Shown: one piece after another, positions 29,084 to 38,699 of the stretch
Layout: each line of letters opens with the position of its first letter
Numbering within the stretch: the first letter of the stretch is position 1
Source of the DNA: CADEEN01 sp963783785
GTDB taxonomy: Bacteria > Pseudomonadota > Gammaproteobacteria > Burkholderiales > Burkholderiaceae_C
Direction of reading: 5' to 3'
Length of the DNA: 64,000 nucleotides
Assembly: GCA_963783785.1 (NCBI GenBank)
Contig: CAWAOQ010000015.1
Span: 124,001 to 188,000, forward strand
Notes under the pieces: model-generated
The model's database searches: none
Seen by the model: the letters and a program-made list of their open reading frames with translations, nothing else
Told to the model about the DNA's origin: nothing
Position numbers and translations under genes: made by a program

Positions 29084-30647
29084 AGGTGCAGCTCAGGCGG
29101 CCGGCGCCTGCCAGGCTCCAGCGCTTGCTGACGTCGCCCGATGCATTCACGCTCTCGAGCTGCACGCCGAAGCCCCACAGCCGCGCGACGTGCTTCAGCA
29201 CTTCCTGCGCGGTATCGTCCAGCGGACGGTCGTTGTGCTGGGTGTGGCGCAGGGTCAGCGCGCGGTCGCCGCGCAGGTTGACATTCCAGACCTGGATATT
29301 GGGCTCGCGCGAGCCGAGGTCGTACTGGTGTGCCAGCGCCTCGCGCACGCGACGGTACCCGGCGTCGTCGTGGATCGCGCTGACCTCGAGTTCGTCGTCG
29401 TTCTCGTCGTCGACGATCGCGAACAGCCGCAACTCGCGCATCAGCCTGGGGCTGAGGTACTGGCCGACGAAGCTCTCGTCCTTGAAGTTGTGCATCGCAT
29501 GGTGCAGCGCGGGCAGCCAGGGCGTGCCGGCGATGGCGGGGAACCAGGCGCGGTCCTCGTCGGTCGGCGAGTCGCAGATGCGCTTGATGTCGGTGTACAT
29601 CGCAAAGCCCAGCGCGTAGGGGTTGATGCCGCTGTAGCCGCGGTCGCCGACGCGCGGCTGATGGATCACGTTGGTATGCGACTTCAGCCACTCGATCATC
29701 ACGCCGTCGGTCAGCCAGCCGTCGTCATACATGGTGTTGAGCAGCGTGTGGTGCCAGAACGTGGCCCAGCCTTCGTTCATCACCTGCGTCTGGCGCTGCG
29801 GATAGAAGTACTGCGCCACCTTGCGCACGATGCGCACCACTTCGCGTTGCCACGGCTCGAGCAGCGGCGCGTGCTTCTCGACGAAGTAGAGGATGTTTTC
29901 CTGCGGCTCCTCGGGGAAGCGCTTGGCTTCGGGGGCGCCACCGTCCTTGTCGGCACGCCGTGGCAGCGTGCGCCACAGGTCATTGACTTGCTGCTGCGCG
30001 TAGTGCTCGCGATCCTTGCGCTCGGCCAGCTCCTGCGCCAGCGACTTGCGGCTCGGACGCCGGTACCGGTCCACCCCGTGGTTGGCCAGCGCATGGCACG
30101 AGTCGAGCAGCGACTCCACCGCTTCCAGGCCGTGGCGCTCCTCGCACTCGGCGATGTAGTTCCTCGCGTAGACCAGGTAGTCGATGATCGACGACGCGTC
30201 GGTCCACATGCGAAACAGGTAATTGCCCTTGAAGAAGCTGTTGTGGCCGTACGCGGCATGGGCGATCACCAGCGCCTGCATCGCCATCGTGTTCTCCTCC
30301 ATCAGGTAGCTGATGCAGGGATTGCTGTTGATGACGATCTCGTAGGCCAGTCCCATCGTGCCGCGCTTGTAGTTCTTCTCGGTGGCGATGAACTCCTTGC
30401 CGTAGCTCCAATGACGGTAGTTGACCGGCATGCCGACGCTGGCATAGGCGTCCATCATCTGCTCGGCGGTGATGATCTCGAGCTGGTTCGGGTAGGTGTC
30501 CAGCCCGAAGCGCGCCGCGGTTTCGCGGATCACGCGGTGGTACTCCTCGATCAGATCGAAGGTCCAGTCGCTCGGCCCGGGCAGCCTCGCCGCCGGGCGC
30601 GGGCCAGCGGGCAACGGTTCATGCAAGCCCTTGAGTTTTCTCTTCAT
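29052..30647 (-). CDS. SpoVR/YcgB-family protein
   Basis: A large cytoplasmic protein of unknown biochemical role, conserved with PrkA and YeaH. Motifs include MPVNYRHWSYGKEF, INSNPCISYLMEENTMAMQA, AHAAYGHNSFFKGNYLF and NEGWATFWHHTLLNTMYDDG. Several His/Glu residues look metal-like. It is 531 residues as read. The last ~20 residues are not family-like and overlap the convergent oxidase gene by 32 bp, so an extra base near 29100 could have extended it. It shares ATGA with yeaH. Confidence 0.9.
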   Translation of the reverse strand: MKRKLKGLHEPLPAGPRPAARLPGPSDWTFDLIEEYHRVIRETAARFGLDTYPNQLEIITAEQMMDAYASVGMPVNYRHWSYGKEFIATEKNYKRGTMGLAYEIVINSNPCISYLMEENTMAMQALVIAHAAYGHNSFFKGNYLFRMWTDASSIIDYLVYARNYIAECEERHGLEAVESLLDSCHALANHGVDRYRRPSRKSLAQELAERKDREHYAQQQVNDLWRTLPRRADKDGGAPEAKRFPEEPQENILYFVEKHAPLLEPWQREVVRIVRKVAQYFYPQRQTQVMNEGWATFWHHTLLNTMYDDGWLTDGVMIEWLKSHTNVIHQPRVGDRGYSGINPYALGFAMYTDIKRICDSPTDEDRAWFPAIAGTPWLPALHHAMHNFKDESFVGQYLSPRLMRELRLFAIVDDENDDELEVSAIHDDAGYRRVREALAHQYDLGSREPNIQVWNVNLRGDRALTLRHTQHNDRPLDDTAQEVLKHVARLWGFGVQLESVNASGDVSKRWSLAGAGRLSCTFRTRRSSPDS

Positions 30648-31939
30648 GCCGCGCGAGGCTCGACGCCTTCTTTCTTGAACAGGTCGCGGAACACCGGGTA
30701 GATCTGCGATGCCTCGGTGGCCTTGCGCATCGCGAACTGCGGCACCACCCCGACCAGCTGCGCGTACTCCTGCCACAGGTTCTGTTCTTCTTCGGCCACC
30801 TGCACGTAGGCGAAGTAGCGCGTCATCGGCAGGATCTTCTCGGCCAGCAACTCACGGCAACGCCCGCTGTCGTGGTGCCAGTTGTCGCCATCGCTGGCCT
30901 GAGCGCCGTAGATGTTCCACTCGCTCGGGCTGTAGCGCGCGCGGATGATCTCCTCCATCAGCACCAGGGCGCTTGACACGACGGTGCCGCCCGTTTCGGT
31001 GGCATGGAAGAAGTTCTGTTCGTCGACCTCGGCGGCCTGCGTGTGGTGGCGGATGAAGACGATGTCGATCTTGTCGTAGTGTCGCGTCAGGAACAGGTAC
31101 AGCAGGATGAAGAACCGCTTGGCCAGGTCCTTGCGGCTTTCGTCCATCGAGCCGGACACGTCCATCAGGCAGAACATCACCGCCTTGGAGGTCGGCACCG
31201 GCACGCGCACGCGGTTGCGGAAGCGCAGGTCGATCGGGTCGAGGAAGGGGATGCGGGCGACCCGTGCACGCAAGTCGGCGATGCGCGTTTCGAGCCCGGT
31301 GATCTTCAGGCGAGAAACGGCGTCACCGACCGGCGCATCGCGCAACAGGGCGTCGAGTTCTTCTTCCAGTTCGCGCAGTTCGCGCCGTGCGGCGGCACCG
31401 ATCGCAATCCGGCGGCCGATCGCACCACGCAGCGAGCGCACCACATGCAGGTTGGTGGGCGTGCCATCGCTGGTGAAGCCGGCGCGATGGCTCTTCCACT
31501 CCGGCGTCTCGGCCAGTTGCGTGCGCACCAGGTGGGGCAGCGCCAGGTCCTCGAAGAAGACCTGCATGAACTCCTCCTTGGACAGCGTGAAGACGAAGTC
31601 GTCGTCACCCTCGCCGGAATCGCTGGCCTGGCCCTTCCCGCCCTGGCCGCCTGAGCCCCCTTTGGGCCGTTCGATGCGGTCGCCGCGCACGTACTCCTTG
31701 TTGCCGGGGTGGACCATTTCTCGCGTGCCGCCTTGACCGTGGTGGAACACCGGCTGGGAAATGTCCTTCCTCGGGATGTTGACGTCCTCGGCGCGCTCGA
31801 TGTCGCGGATGCCGCGGCCGTCGACCGCGCGCTTCACCGCCTCGCGGATCTGTTCCTTGTAGCGGCGCAGGAAGCGCTCGCGGTTGCCGATCGACTTGTT
31901 CTTGCCGGATAGCCGCCGATCGATGATGGACTGCAGCAC
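30644..31939 (-). CDS. yeaH: YeaH/DUF444 family protein
   Basis: A 431-residue protein with an acidic/Gly-rich middle (GGSGGQGGKGQASDSGEGDD) and a C-terminal von Willebrand A-type domain whose MIDAS is visible as FCLMDVSGSMDESRKDLAKR. The start is the GTG at 31939 with GAGGA upstream, giving the family N-terminus SIIDRRLSGKNKSIGNRERF. In E. coli yeaGH respond to starvation. It sits between prkA (11 bp away) and spoVR (ATGA overlap), the conserved triad, so the three products probably act together. Confidence 0.92.
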   Translation of the reverse strand: MLQSIIDRRLSGKNKSIGNRERFLRRYKEQIREAVKRAVDGRGIRDIERAEDVNIPRKDISQPVFHHGQGGTREMVHPGNKEYVRGDRIERPKGGSGGQGGKGQASDSGEGDDDFVFTLSKEEFMQVFFEDLALPHLVRTQLAETPEWKSHRAGFTSDGTPTNLHVVRSLRGAIGRRIAIGAAARRELRELEEELDALLRDAPVGDAVSRLKITGLETRIADLRARVARIPFLDPIDLRFRNRVRVPVPTSKAVMFCLMDVSGSMDESRKDLAKRFFILLYLFLTRHYDKIDIVFIRHHTQAAEVDEQNFFHATETGGTVVSSALVLMEEIIRARYSPSEWNIYGAQASDGDNWHHDSGRCRELLAEKILPMTRYFAYVQVAEEEQNLWQEYAQLVGVVPQFAMRKATEASQIYPVFRDLFKKEGVEPRAA

Positions 31940-31949
31940 GGTCTTGTCC

Positions 31950-33873
31950 TCAGCTTGACTTGCGCACCCGCAGGTACCACTCGCACAGCAGGCGAACCTG
32001 CTTGGCCGTATAGCCCTTGGCCACCATGCGGGTGACGAAGTCCTCGTGCTTCTTGGCCTCGTCCGCGCTGGCCTTGGCATTGAAGCTGATCACCGGCAGC
32101 AACTCCTCGGTGTTGGAGAACATCTTCTTCTCGATCACCGTGCGCAGCTTCTCGTAGCTGGTCCACACCGGGTTGTTGCCGTGGTTGTTGGCGCGCGCGC
32201 GCAGCACGAAATTGACGATCTCGTTGCGGAAGTCCTTCGGGTTGGCGATGCCGGCGGGCTTCTCGATCTTCTCGAGTTCGGCATTCAACGCACTGCGATC
32301 GAAGACCTCGCCGGTGTCGGTGTCGCGGTACTCGTGGTCCTGGATCCAGTAATCCGCGTACGTGACATAGCGGTCGAAGATGTTCTGGCCGTACTCGCTG
32401 TAGCTCTCCAGGTAGGCGGTCTGGATCTCCTTGCCGATGAACTCGGCATAGCGGGTGGCCAGGTGCTCCTTGATGAAGCCGAGGTACTTCTCCTCGAGTT
32501 CCTTCGGGAATTGCTCGCGCTCGATCTGCTGTTCGAGCACGTACATCAGGTGCACCGGGTTGGCCGCCACTTCCTGGCTGTCGAAGTTGAAGACCTTGGA
32601 GATGATCTTGAACGCGAAGCGCGTCGAGATGCCGCTCATGCCCTCGTCGACGCCCGCGTAGTCGCGGTACTCCTGGTAGCTCTTGGCCCGCGGGTCGGTG
32701 TCCTTCAGGTTCTCGCCGTCGTAGACCAGCATCTTCGAGTACAGCGACGAGTTCTCCGGCTCCTTCAGCCGCGTGAGCACCGCGAACTGGCTCATCATCT
32801 TCAGCGTGCCCGGCGCGCACTTGGCCTCGGCCAGCGACGAGTTGCGGATCAGCTTCTCGTAGATCTTGACCTCTTCCGACACCCGCAGGCAGTACGGCAC
32901 CTTGACGATGTAGATGCGGTCGAGGAAGGCCTCGTTGTTCTTGTTGTTGCGGAACGCCTTCCACTCGCTCTCGTTGCTGTGCGCCAGCACGATGCCGTCG
33001 AAGGGGATGGCGCCGAAGCCCTCGGTGCCCTTGAAGTTGCCCTCCTGGGTGGCCGTCAGCAACGGGTGCAGCACCTTGATCGGCGCCTTGAACATCTCGA
33101 CGAATTCCAGCAGGCCCTGGTTGGCGAGGCACAGACCGCCCGAGTAGCTGTAGGCATCGGGGTCGTCCTGCGCATAGGTCTCGAGCTTGCGGATGTCGAC
33201 CTTGCCGACCAGTGACGAGATGTCCTGGTTGTTCTCGTCGCCCGGCTCGGTCTTGCTGACACCGATCTGCTTCAGGATCGACGGGTGGCGCCTGACGACC
33301 TTGAACTGGCGGATGTCGCCGCCGTACTCGTCGAGTCGCTTGACGGCCCATGGCGACAGGATGCGGTTGAGGTAGCGGCGCGGTACGCCGTATTCCTTTT
33401 CGAGGATCGGCCCGTCTTCGACCGCGCTGAACAGCCCGAGCGGCGATTCGTTGACCGGCGAGCCCTTGATCGCATAGAACGGCACGTCCTGCATCAACTG
33501 CTTCAGCCGCTCGGCGATCGAACTCTTGCCGCCGCCGACCGGCCCGAGCAGATAGAGGATCTGCTTCTTCTCCTCGAGTCCCTGCGCGGCATGGCGGAAG
33601 TACGACACCACCTGCTCGATGGCATCTTCCATGCCGTAGAACTCGGCGAACGCCGGGTAGATCTTGATGATCTTGTTGGCGAAGATGCGCGACAGCCGCG
33701 GGCTCGTTGCGGGTGTCGACCATCTGCGGCTCACCGATCGCCTTGAGCATGCGCTCGGCGGCGGTGGCGTAGGCCAGCGGGTTCTTCTTGCACTCGTCGA
33801 GATACTCTTCGAGCGAGAGTTCCTCTTCGCGCGTGCGCTCGAAGCGTGCGGTGAAACTGCTGATCACGTCCAT
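31950..33873 (-). CDS. prkA: PrkA serine protein kinase (YeaG), one frameshift near the N-terminus
   Basis: An AAA+-related Ser/Thr kinase of about 640 residues after repair. The P-loop is YLLGPVGGGKSSIAERL; other parts are FVEMFKAPIKVLHPLLTATQ, GIVLAHSNESEWKAF and the C-terminal YAEFIGKEIQTAYLESYSEY segment. The N-terminus EEYLDECKKNPLAYATAAER is in a different frame because of one extra base near 33701 (GAGCCCGCG for GAGCCGCG on the coding strand). The ATG at 33873 has GGAGG. It is the first gene of the prkA-yeaH-spoVR operon, which responds to starvation and stress in other bacteria. Confidence 0.92.
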
Positions 33874-33907
33874 GTGCGGACCTCCATCAAGGGACTCGGC
33901 ACCGGCA

Positions 33908-33923
33908 AGCAACAAGCCTGCCG
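33908..33923 (-). promoter_or_regulatory. Sigma-54-type -24/-12 promoter for prkA
   Basis: On the minus strand CGGCAGG-CTTG-TTGCT matches the consensus TGGCACG-N4-TTGCW at 10 of 12 defined positions. GG (33922-33921) and GC (33910-33909) are exactly 10 bases apart. The predicted transcript start near 33897 leaves a 24-base leader with GGAGG in place for prkA. Confidence 0.6.
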
Positions 33924-34261
33924 CTGTCTGGGAAGTTCTGATGCAGTCCCGGCTTGACGGGCCCAGGCGGCATCAGAGCTTTCCGATCCTCGAGGACATG
34001 AATCGCGCGCTATCTTGTCTCCAGCAAGGCCAAAAGCGACATCGGGTCAATACCCAGGGCGCGCCGGTTTTCGCCAGCATTTCACAGCCAATGGCCGAAT
34101 GTCCTCCCTCAACGTGGCAGCGCCCGTCCGGCTGACACGCGCTGCCGTGTTTCTATGGCGTGACGGTGCGCATGGCAAGCATCACCCGTCACGATGTTGT
34201 ACACGCCACGAAGACCCTGCAGCGGCCGTGAAAGTTCCGGCATCGATGCAGGCGTCGTCGA
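33924..34261. other. Gene-free region upstream of prkA with inverted repeat
   Basis: About 340 bp with no credible gene on either strand. An 8-bp inverted repeat TCTGATGC (33937-33944) / GCATCAGA (33970-33977) flanks 25 bases and lies 15-55 bp upstream of the -24 element. Possible roles are an enhancer-binding site or a transcript hairpin. The rest shows nothing I can name. Confidence 0.4.
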
Positions 34262-35125
34262 TCAACCATCGATCAACGCCGGATCCCAGGCGTGGACCGT
34301 CTGCCGCTGCTCACCGAGCTTCTCGATGCAGACGTGCATCGTGTCGCCGGGCTTCAGGTACACCGGGTTCGGCTTGATGCCCATGCCGACACCCGGCGGC
34401 GTGCCGGTGGTGATCAGGTCGCCGGGCTCGAGGGTCATGAAGCGGCTCAGGTAGCTGACGATCTGGGCCGCGCCGAAGATCATCGTCTTGGTGCTGCCGT
34501 TCTGGTAACGGTGGCCATTGACCTCCAGCCACATCGACAGGTTCTGCGGGTCACCGACCTCGTCGGACGTCACCAGCCACGGACCGATCGGACCGAAGGT
34601 GTCGCAGCCCTTGCCCTTGTCCCACTGGCTGCCGCGCTCGAGCTGGAATTCGCGCTCGGAGACATCGTTGACGACGCAGTAGCCGGCCACGTGCGCCGGG
34701 GCCTCGGACTCCGACACATAGCGCGCGCGGCTGCCGATCACGATGCCCAGCTCGACCTCCCAGTCGGCCTTGACCGAGCCCTGCGGCAGCACCACCGGGT
34801 GGTTGGCCCCCACCGCGCAGCCCACCGTCTTCATGAAGACGATCGGCTCCTTCGGGATCGGCATGTTCGATTCGGCCGCGTGATCGGCGTAGTTCAGGCC
34901 GATGGCGATGAATTTCGTCATCCCGGTCCACGGCACCGCGAGCCGACCCTGCGGCACGACCGGCAACGCCTCGGGGTCGAGCCCGCGCAGCGCGGCCAGC
35001 GCGGCAGGGGCGAGCGTGGCGGCCGTGATGTCGGGCAGCAGCGCCGACAGGTCGCGCACGCGGCCGTTGGCGTCGAGCAGGCCGGGTTTTTCGTGGCCCT
35101 TGGGGCCGTGACGAAGCAGTTTCAT
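34262..35125 (-). CDS. FAH-family hydrolase (2,4-diketo-3-deoxy-L-fuconate hydrolase-like)
   Basis: A 287-residue fumarylacetoacetate-hydrolase-fold protein. It has KFIAIGLNYADHAAESN, the metal site WEVELGIVIGSRARYV, VNDVSEREFQ and the C-terminal LEPGDLITTGTPPGVGMGIK. In the oxidative L-fucose and L-rhamnose routes such enzymes cleave 2,4-diketo-3-deoxy acids to pyruvate and L-lactate/glycolate. It follows an SDR of the KDF-dehydrogenase type by 26 bp, which makes that role likely. It is the last gene of the manD operon and is intact. Confidence 0.85.
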   Translation of the reverse strand: MKLLRHGPKGHEKPGLLDANGRVRDLSALLPDITAATLAPAALAALRGLDPEALPVVPQGRLAVPWTGMTKFIAIGLNYADHAAESNMPIPKEPIVFMKTVGCAVGANHPVVLPQGSVKADWEVELGIVIGSRARYVSESEAPAHVAGYCVVNDVSEREFQLERGSQWDKGKGCDTFGPIGPWLVTSDEVGDPQNLSMWLEVNGHRYQNGSTKTMIFGAAQIVSYLSRFMTLEPGDLITTGTPPGVGMGIKPNPVYLKPGDTMHVCIEKLGEQRQTVHAWDPALIDG

Positions 35126-35151
35126 GGGGTGGTGTCCTCGGTTGGGGAAAA

Positions 35152-35925
35152 TCAGTTCGACCAGCCGCCGTCGACGATCTGGGTCGTGCCGGTGGTGAAG
35201 GCCGATTCATCGCTGGCCAGGTAGACGGCCAGCGCCGCGATCTCTTCGGCGCGGCCAAGGCGGCCCATCGGCTGGCGCGCGACATAGCTGGCCTCGACCT
35301 GCGCCAGCGTCTGGCCGCTGGCCTGGGCGCCGGCGGCGATGCGATCGCGCAGCGAGGGCGATTCCACGGTGCCGGGGCAAATGGCGTTGCAGCGGATGCC
35401 CTTGGCGACGAAGTCCGCCGCCACCGACTTGGTCAGGCCGATCACCGCGGCCTTGGTGGCGCCATAGACGAAGCGGTTGGGCGCGCCCTTGATGCTGCCG
35501 GCCACCGAGGCCATGTTGATGATCGAGCCCCCGCCCTGGCCGCCGTTGTTGGCCAGCATCGCGGGCAGGAAGGCCTTGATCAGCCGGAATTGCGAGCGCA
35601 CGTTCAGGTCGAAGCCGAATGCCCATTCGTCCTCGGTGCAGTCGAGCACCGTGCCGGCATGCACGAAACCCGCGCCGTTGAACAGCACATCGATGGCGCC
35701 AACCGCCTGCGCGGCTGCGACGATGGCCGCGCCGTCGGTCACGTCGAGCACGCGCGTGGTGCAACCGGTTTCGGCAGCCAGGCTTTGCAGCAGCGCGGCG
35801 TTGATGTCGGTGGCGATCACGCGGGCGCCCTCGCGAACGAAGGCCACCGCGGTGGCGCGGCCGATACCCTGGCCGGCAGCGGTGAGGAAGGCGGTCTTGC
35901 CCGCCAGACGGGAAGTGGGGGTCAT
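35152..35925 (-). CDS. SDR oxidoreductase, 2-keto-3-deoxy-L-fuconate dehydrogenase-like
   Basis: A 257-residue short-chain dehydrogenase. The coenzyme motif is FLTAAGQGIGRATAVAF, the Asp after the second strand (ATDINAALL) favours NAD, NGAG and the catalytic YGATK follow, and it ends IVDGGWSN. Family members oxidise the C4 hydroxyl of 2-keto-3-deoxy-L-fuconate. Its product would be the substrate of the adjacent FAH hydrolase. It is highly similar to the SDR at 41244-41999, pointing to duplication. Confidence 0.83.
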   Translation of the reverse strand: MTPTSRLAGKTAFLTAAGQGIGRATAVAFVREGARVIATDINAALLQSLAAETGCTTRVLDVTDGAAIVAAAQAVGAIDVLFNGAGFVHAGTVLDCTEDEWAFGFDLNVRSQFRLIKAFLPAMLANNGGQGGGSIINMASVAGSIKGAPNRFVYGATKAAVIGLTKSVAADFVAKGIRCNAICPGTVESPSLRDRIAAGAQASGQTLAQVEASYVARQPMGRLGRAEEIAALAVYLASDESAFTTGTTQIVDGGWSN

Positions 35926-35973
35926 GGGGTTGCGTGGCTCCTGTGGGATTGTGTCGCCGTCATCGCAGGTGGG

Positions 35974-37383
35974 TCACGCCGCGTCGAGCGTCGCAGCCAC
36001 GCCGCGCTCGCGCAGGCTGCGCAGGGCCGGCACCAGCGCATCGACCAGCCGCGGCTCGCCGGCCAGGTCGCCGAACACCGGCGCGCAGTGGGTCAGGCGC
36101 TCGACGCGGGCTCTCGGGTCGGGCAGCGCATCGGCGTCGCGCAGCAGCGCCTGCAGCATCGGCGCCAGCGGATCGTCGATCGCGTAGTCGTTGCCGGCCT
36201 CGTCGCGGCCGCGCAGGAAGTGCAGCCAGGCGGCCAGCGCCAGCGCCAACCGGGCGATCGGCGCACCGGCCGCCAGCCGGTCGCGCACGGTGCCGAGCAG
36301 GCGCTGCGGAATCTTCTGCGAGCCGTCCATCGCGATCTGTGCACACCGGTGCGCAAGCGCCGGATTGGCGAATCGCTGCAGCAGGCGGGCGCGATAACCA
36401 GGCGGCACGGCCAGACCCGTCAGCGTCGGTTCGACCTCGTCGCGCAGCATCGCGTCGATGTAGCGGCGCAACGCCGGCTGCGCCATCGCGATGTCGACGG
36501 TCGTCCAACCTGCCACCACGCCGAGGTACGCCAGCGCCGAATGCGCGCCATTGACCATGCGCAGCTTCAGCCGCTCCCAGGCCGCGACCTCGTCGTGCGT
36601 CGCGACGTAGCGCACGCCCGGCCAATCGGGACGGCCGGCAGCGAAGCGGTCCTCGACCACCCAGTCGATGAACGGCTCGGCCACCACCGGCCAGGCATCG
36701 TGCACGCCGAGCGCGGCGGCGATGCGCTCGCGGTCGCTGTCCGTCGTGCGCGGCACGATGCGATCGACCATGCTGCACGGGAAGGTGCAGTGGGTGCCGA
36801 TCCAGCCGACCAGCGCGGCGGGGCCCTGCCGCTCGGCCAGCGCCAGCACGCGACGGCGCAGCACGTGGCCGTTGGACGGCAGGTTGTCGAGCGAAAGCAG
36901 CGTCACCGGCCCGAGCCCGCGCGCATGGCGCAACGACAGCCCTTGCAGGATCAGGCCCACGGCACTGTCGGGCGCGTCGCTGGCGTAGGCCTTCTCGGTC
37001 ACGGTCAGGCTGACGATGCGCGTGGGCTCATCCGCAATGCGCTGCGCGATCGCTGCACCGCCGTCATCGGCCACCAGCGCCTCGAGCACGCTGCCGACGA
37101 CGTGCAGCCGCTCGCCGTCGCCATCGCGCAGCGCCAGCGTGTACAGGCCCCGTTGCGGCGCCAGCGCGTCGCGCGTGTCGGGATGGCGCAGTGAAACGCC
37201 AGCAATGCCCCAGTCGGGTGCGCCTCCGGCGTCGAGCGCAGCGTCGGTGTACGCAGCCAGGTGCGCGCGCACGAAGGCCCCCAACCCCAGATGCACGATG
37301 CCGCATCGCAGGGCCGCGCGGTCGTAGGTCGGGCGCTGCACCGCCGCCGGCAATGCGCCGAGTGTCGAAGGATGCAGCCGCAT
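35974..37383 (-). CDS. Mannitol-dehydrogenase-family reductase (fructuronate reductase UxuB-like)
   Basis: A roughly 470-residue long-chain polyol dehydrogenase. It has IVHLGLGAFVRAHLAAYTD (Rossmann start), VSLTVTEKAY, TLLSLDNLPSNGHVL and the catalytic Lys region ERLKLRMVNGAHSALAYLG. UxuB reduces D-fructuronate to D-mannonate in hexuronate breakdown; D-mannitol or tagaturonate are alternatives. The preferred ATG at 37383 overlaps the manD stop (TGATG); an ATG at 37395 is also possible. It is downstream of mannonate dehydratase, the next step, which strongly supports this role. Confidence 0.85.
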   Translation of the reverse strand: MRLHPSTLGALPAAVQRPTYDRAALRCGIVHLGLGAFVRAHLAAYTDAALDAGGAPDWGIAGVSLRHPDTRDALAPQRGLYTLALRDGDGERLHVVGSVLEALVADDGGAAIAQRIADEPTRIVSLTVTEKAYASDAPDSAVGLILQGLSLRHARGLGPVTLLSLDNLPSNGHVLRRRVLALAERQGPAALVGWIGTHCTFPCSMVDRIVPRTTDSDRERIAAALGVHDAWPVVAEPFIDWVVEDRFAAGRPDWPGVRYVATHDEVAAWERLKLRMVNGAHSALAYLGVVAGWTTVDIAMAQPALRRYIDAMLRDEVEPTLTGLAVPPGYRARLLQRFANPALAHRCAQIAMDGSQKIPQRLLGTVRDRLAAGAPIARLALALAAWLHFLRGRDEAGNDYAIDDPLAPMLQALLRDADALPDPRARVERLTHCAPVFGDLAGEPRLVDALVPALRSLRERGVAATLDAA

Positions 37384-38594
37384 CACCAGTGCCATAGCGT
37401 GCCGTCGTGCTGCAGCCGGTTGACCGGCAGGTAGGCGCGCTGGTACGGGTACTTCGCGGCCAGTGCCTCGTCGATCTCGACGCCGTGGCCCGGCACTTCC
37501 CCGGGGTGCATGTAGCCACCCTCGAAGGTGTAGGCATGCGGGAACACCGCGTCGGTCTCGTCGGTGTGGCGCATGTACTCCTGGATGCCGAAGTTGGGCA
37601 CCCACAGGTCGAAGTGCAGCGCCGCGCCCATGCACACCGGCGACAGGTCCGTCGCGCCGTGCGAGCCGGTGCGCACCTGGTACAGCGACGCGAGGTCGGC
37701 GATGCGGCGCAGATGCGTGATGCCGCCGGCATGGACCACCGTCGCGCGGATGTAGTCGATCAGCTGGTTCTCGATCAGGCCCTTGCAATCCCAGATGGTG
37801 TTGAACACCTCGCCGACGGCCAGCGGCGTCGTGGTGTGCTGGCGGATCAGGCGAAAGGCGTCCTGGTTCTCGGCCGGCGTCGCATCTTCCATCCAGAACA
37901 GGCGGTGGGGCTCGAGGTCCTTGCCCAGCCGCGCGGCCTCGATCGGCGTCAGCCGGTGGTGCACATCGTGCAGCAGGTGGATATCGGGACCCACCGCCGC
38001 GCGCACCGCCTCGAACAGCCTGGGCGTGTGCGCCAGGTACTTGTGCGTGGCCCAGTCGTGCTCGGAAGGCAACGACGCGTCGGCCGGCTCGTAGAACAGC
38101 GTGCCACGGCCGACGCCGTACACCTTCTCCAGCCCCGGCACGCCGCTCTGCGCCCGGATCGCCTGGTAGCCCATGGCCTTGTAGCGCAGCACCTCGTCGA
38201 CCGTCTGCTCGAGGTCGCGCCCGTTGGCATGGCCATAGACCAGCACGCGCGAGCGGCTGGCGCCGCCGAGCAACTGGTACAGCGGCAGCCCGGCGGCCTT
38301 GGCCTTCAGGTCCCACAGCGCCGTATCCACCGCCGCGATCGCGCTCATCGTCACCGGCCCGCGGCGCCAGTACGCGCCGCGGTACAGGTACTGCCAGATG
38401 TCTTCGATCTGGTGCGCGTCGCGGCCGATCAGGCACGGGACCACATGGTCGGTGAGGTAGCTCGCGACCGCCAGTTCGCGGCCGTTGAGCGTCGCGTCAC
38501 CGAGCCCGGTGAGGCCCTGGTCGGTCTCGATCTTCAAGGTCACGAAGTTGCGACCGGGGCAACAGACGATGACGCGGGCGTCGGTGATCTTCAT
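37383..38594 (-). CDS. manD: D-mannonate dehydratase, enolase superfamily (ManD/RspA)
   Basis: A 403-residue enolase-superfamily dehydratase converting D-mannonate to 2-keto-3-deoxy-D-gluconate. The ManD-specific segments are VIVCCPGRNFVTLKIETDQG, YRGAYWRRGPVTMSAIAAVD, HLLHDVHHRLTPIEAARLGK, and the C-terminal PQ-loop-like YMHPGEVPGHGVEID. Metal ligands lie in HDVHH, FWMEDATPAEN and GEVF. It starts the operon manD-uxuB-SDR-FAH and is intact. Some RspA-type members prefer D-gluconate or show weak activity, so specificity is inferred from context. Confidence 0.9.
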   Translation of the reverse strand: MKITDARVIVCCPGRNFVTLKIETDQGLTGLGDATLNGRELAVASYLTDHVVPCLIGRDAHQIEDIWQYLYRGAYWRRGPVTMSAIAAVDTALWDLKAKAAGLPLYQLLGGASRSRVLVYGHANGRDLEQTVDEVLRYKAMGYQAIRAQSGVPGLEKVYGVGRGTLFYEPADASLPSEHDWATHKYLAHTPRLFEAVRAAVGPDIHLLHDVHHRLTPIEAARLGKDLEPHRLFWMEDATPAENQDAFRLIRQHTTTPLAVGEVFNTIWDCKGLIENQLIDYIRATVVHAGGITHLRRIADLASLYQVRTGSHGATDLSPVCMGAALHFDLWVPNFGIQEYMRHTDETDAVFPHAYTFEGGYMHPGEVPGHGVEIDEALAAKYPYQRAYLPVNRLQHDGTLWHW

Positions 38595-38699
38595 GCTGAC
38601 CCGTGCGAATCAAGGGCAGATGCCAATGGCCCCCTGTGTTGCAGGGAAATATCTTCGTCAGTAAAAGGCGCGTTCTTTCGACCCTGCCCGGAGCCCGCC

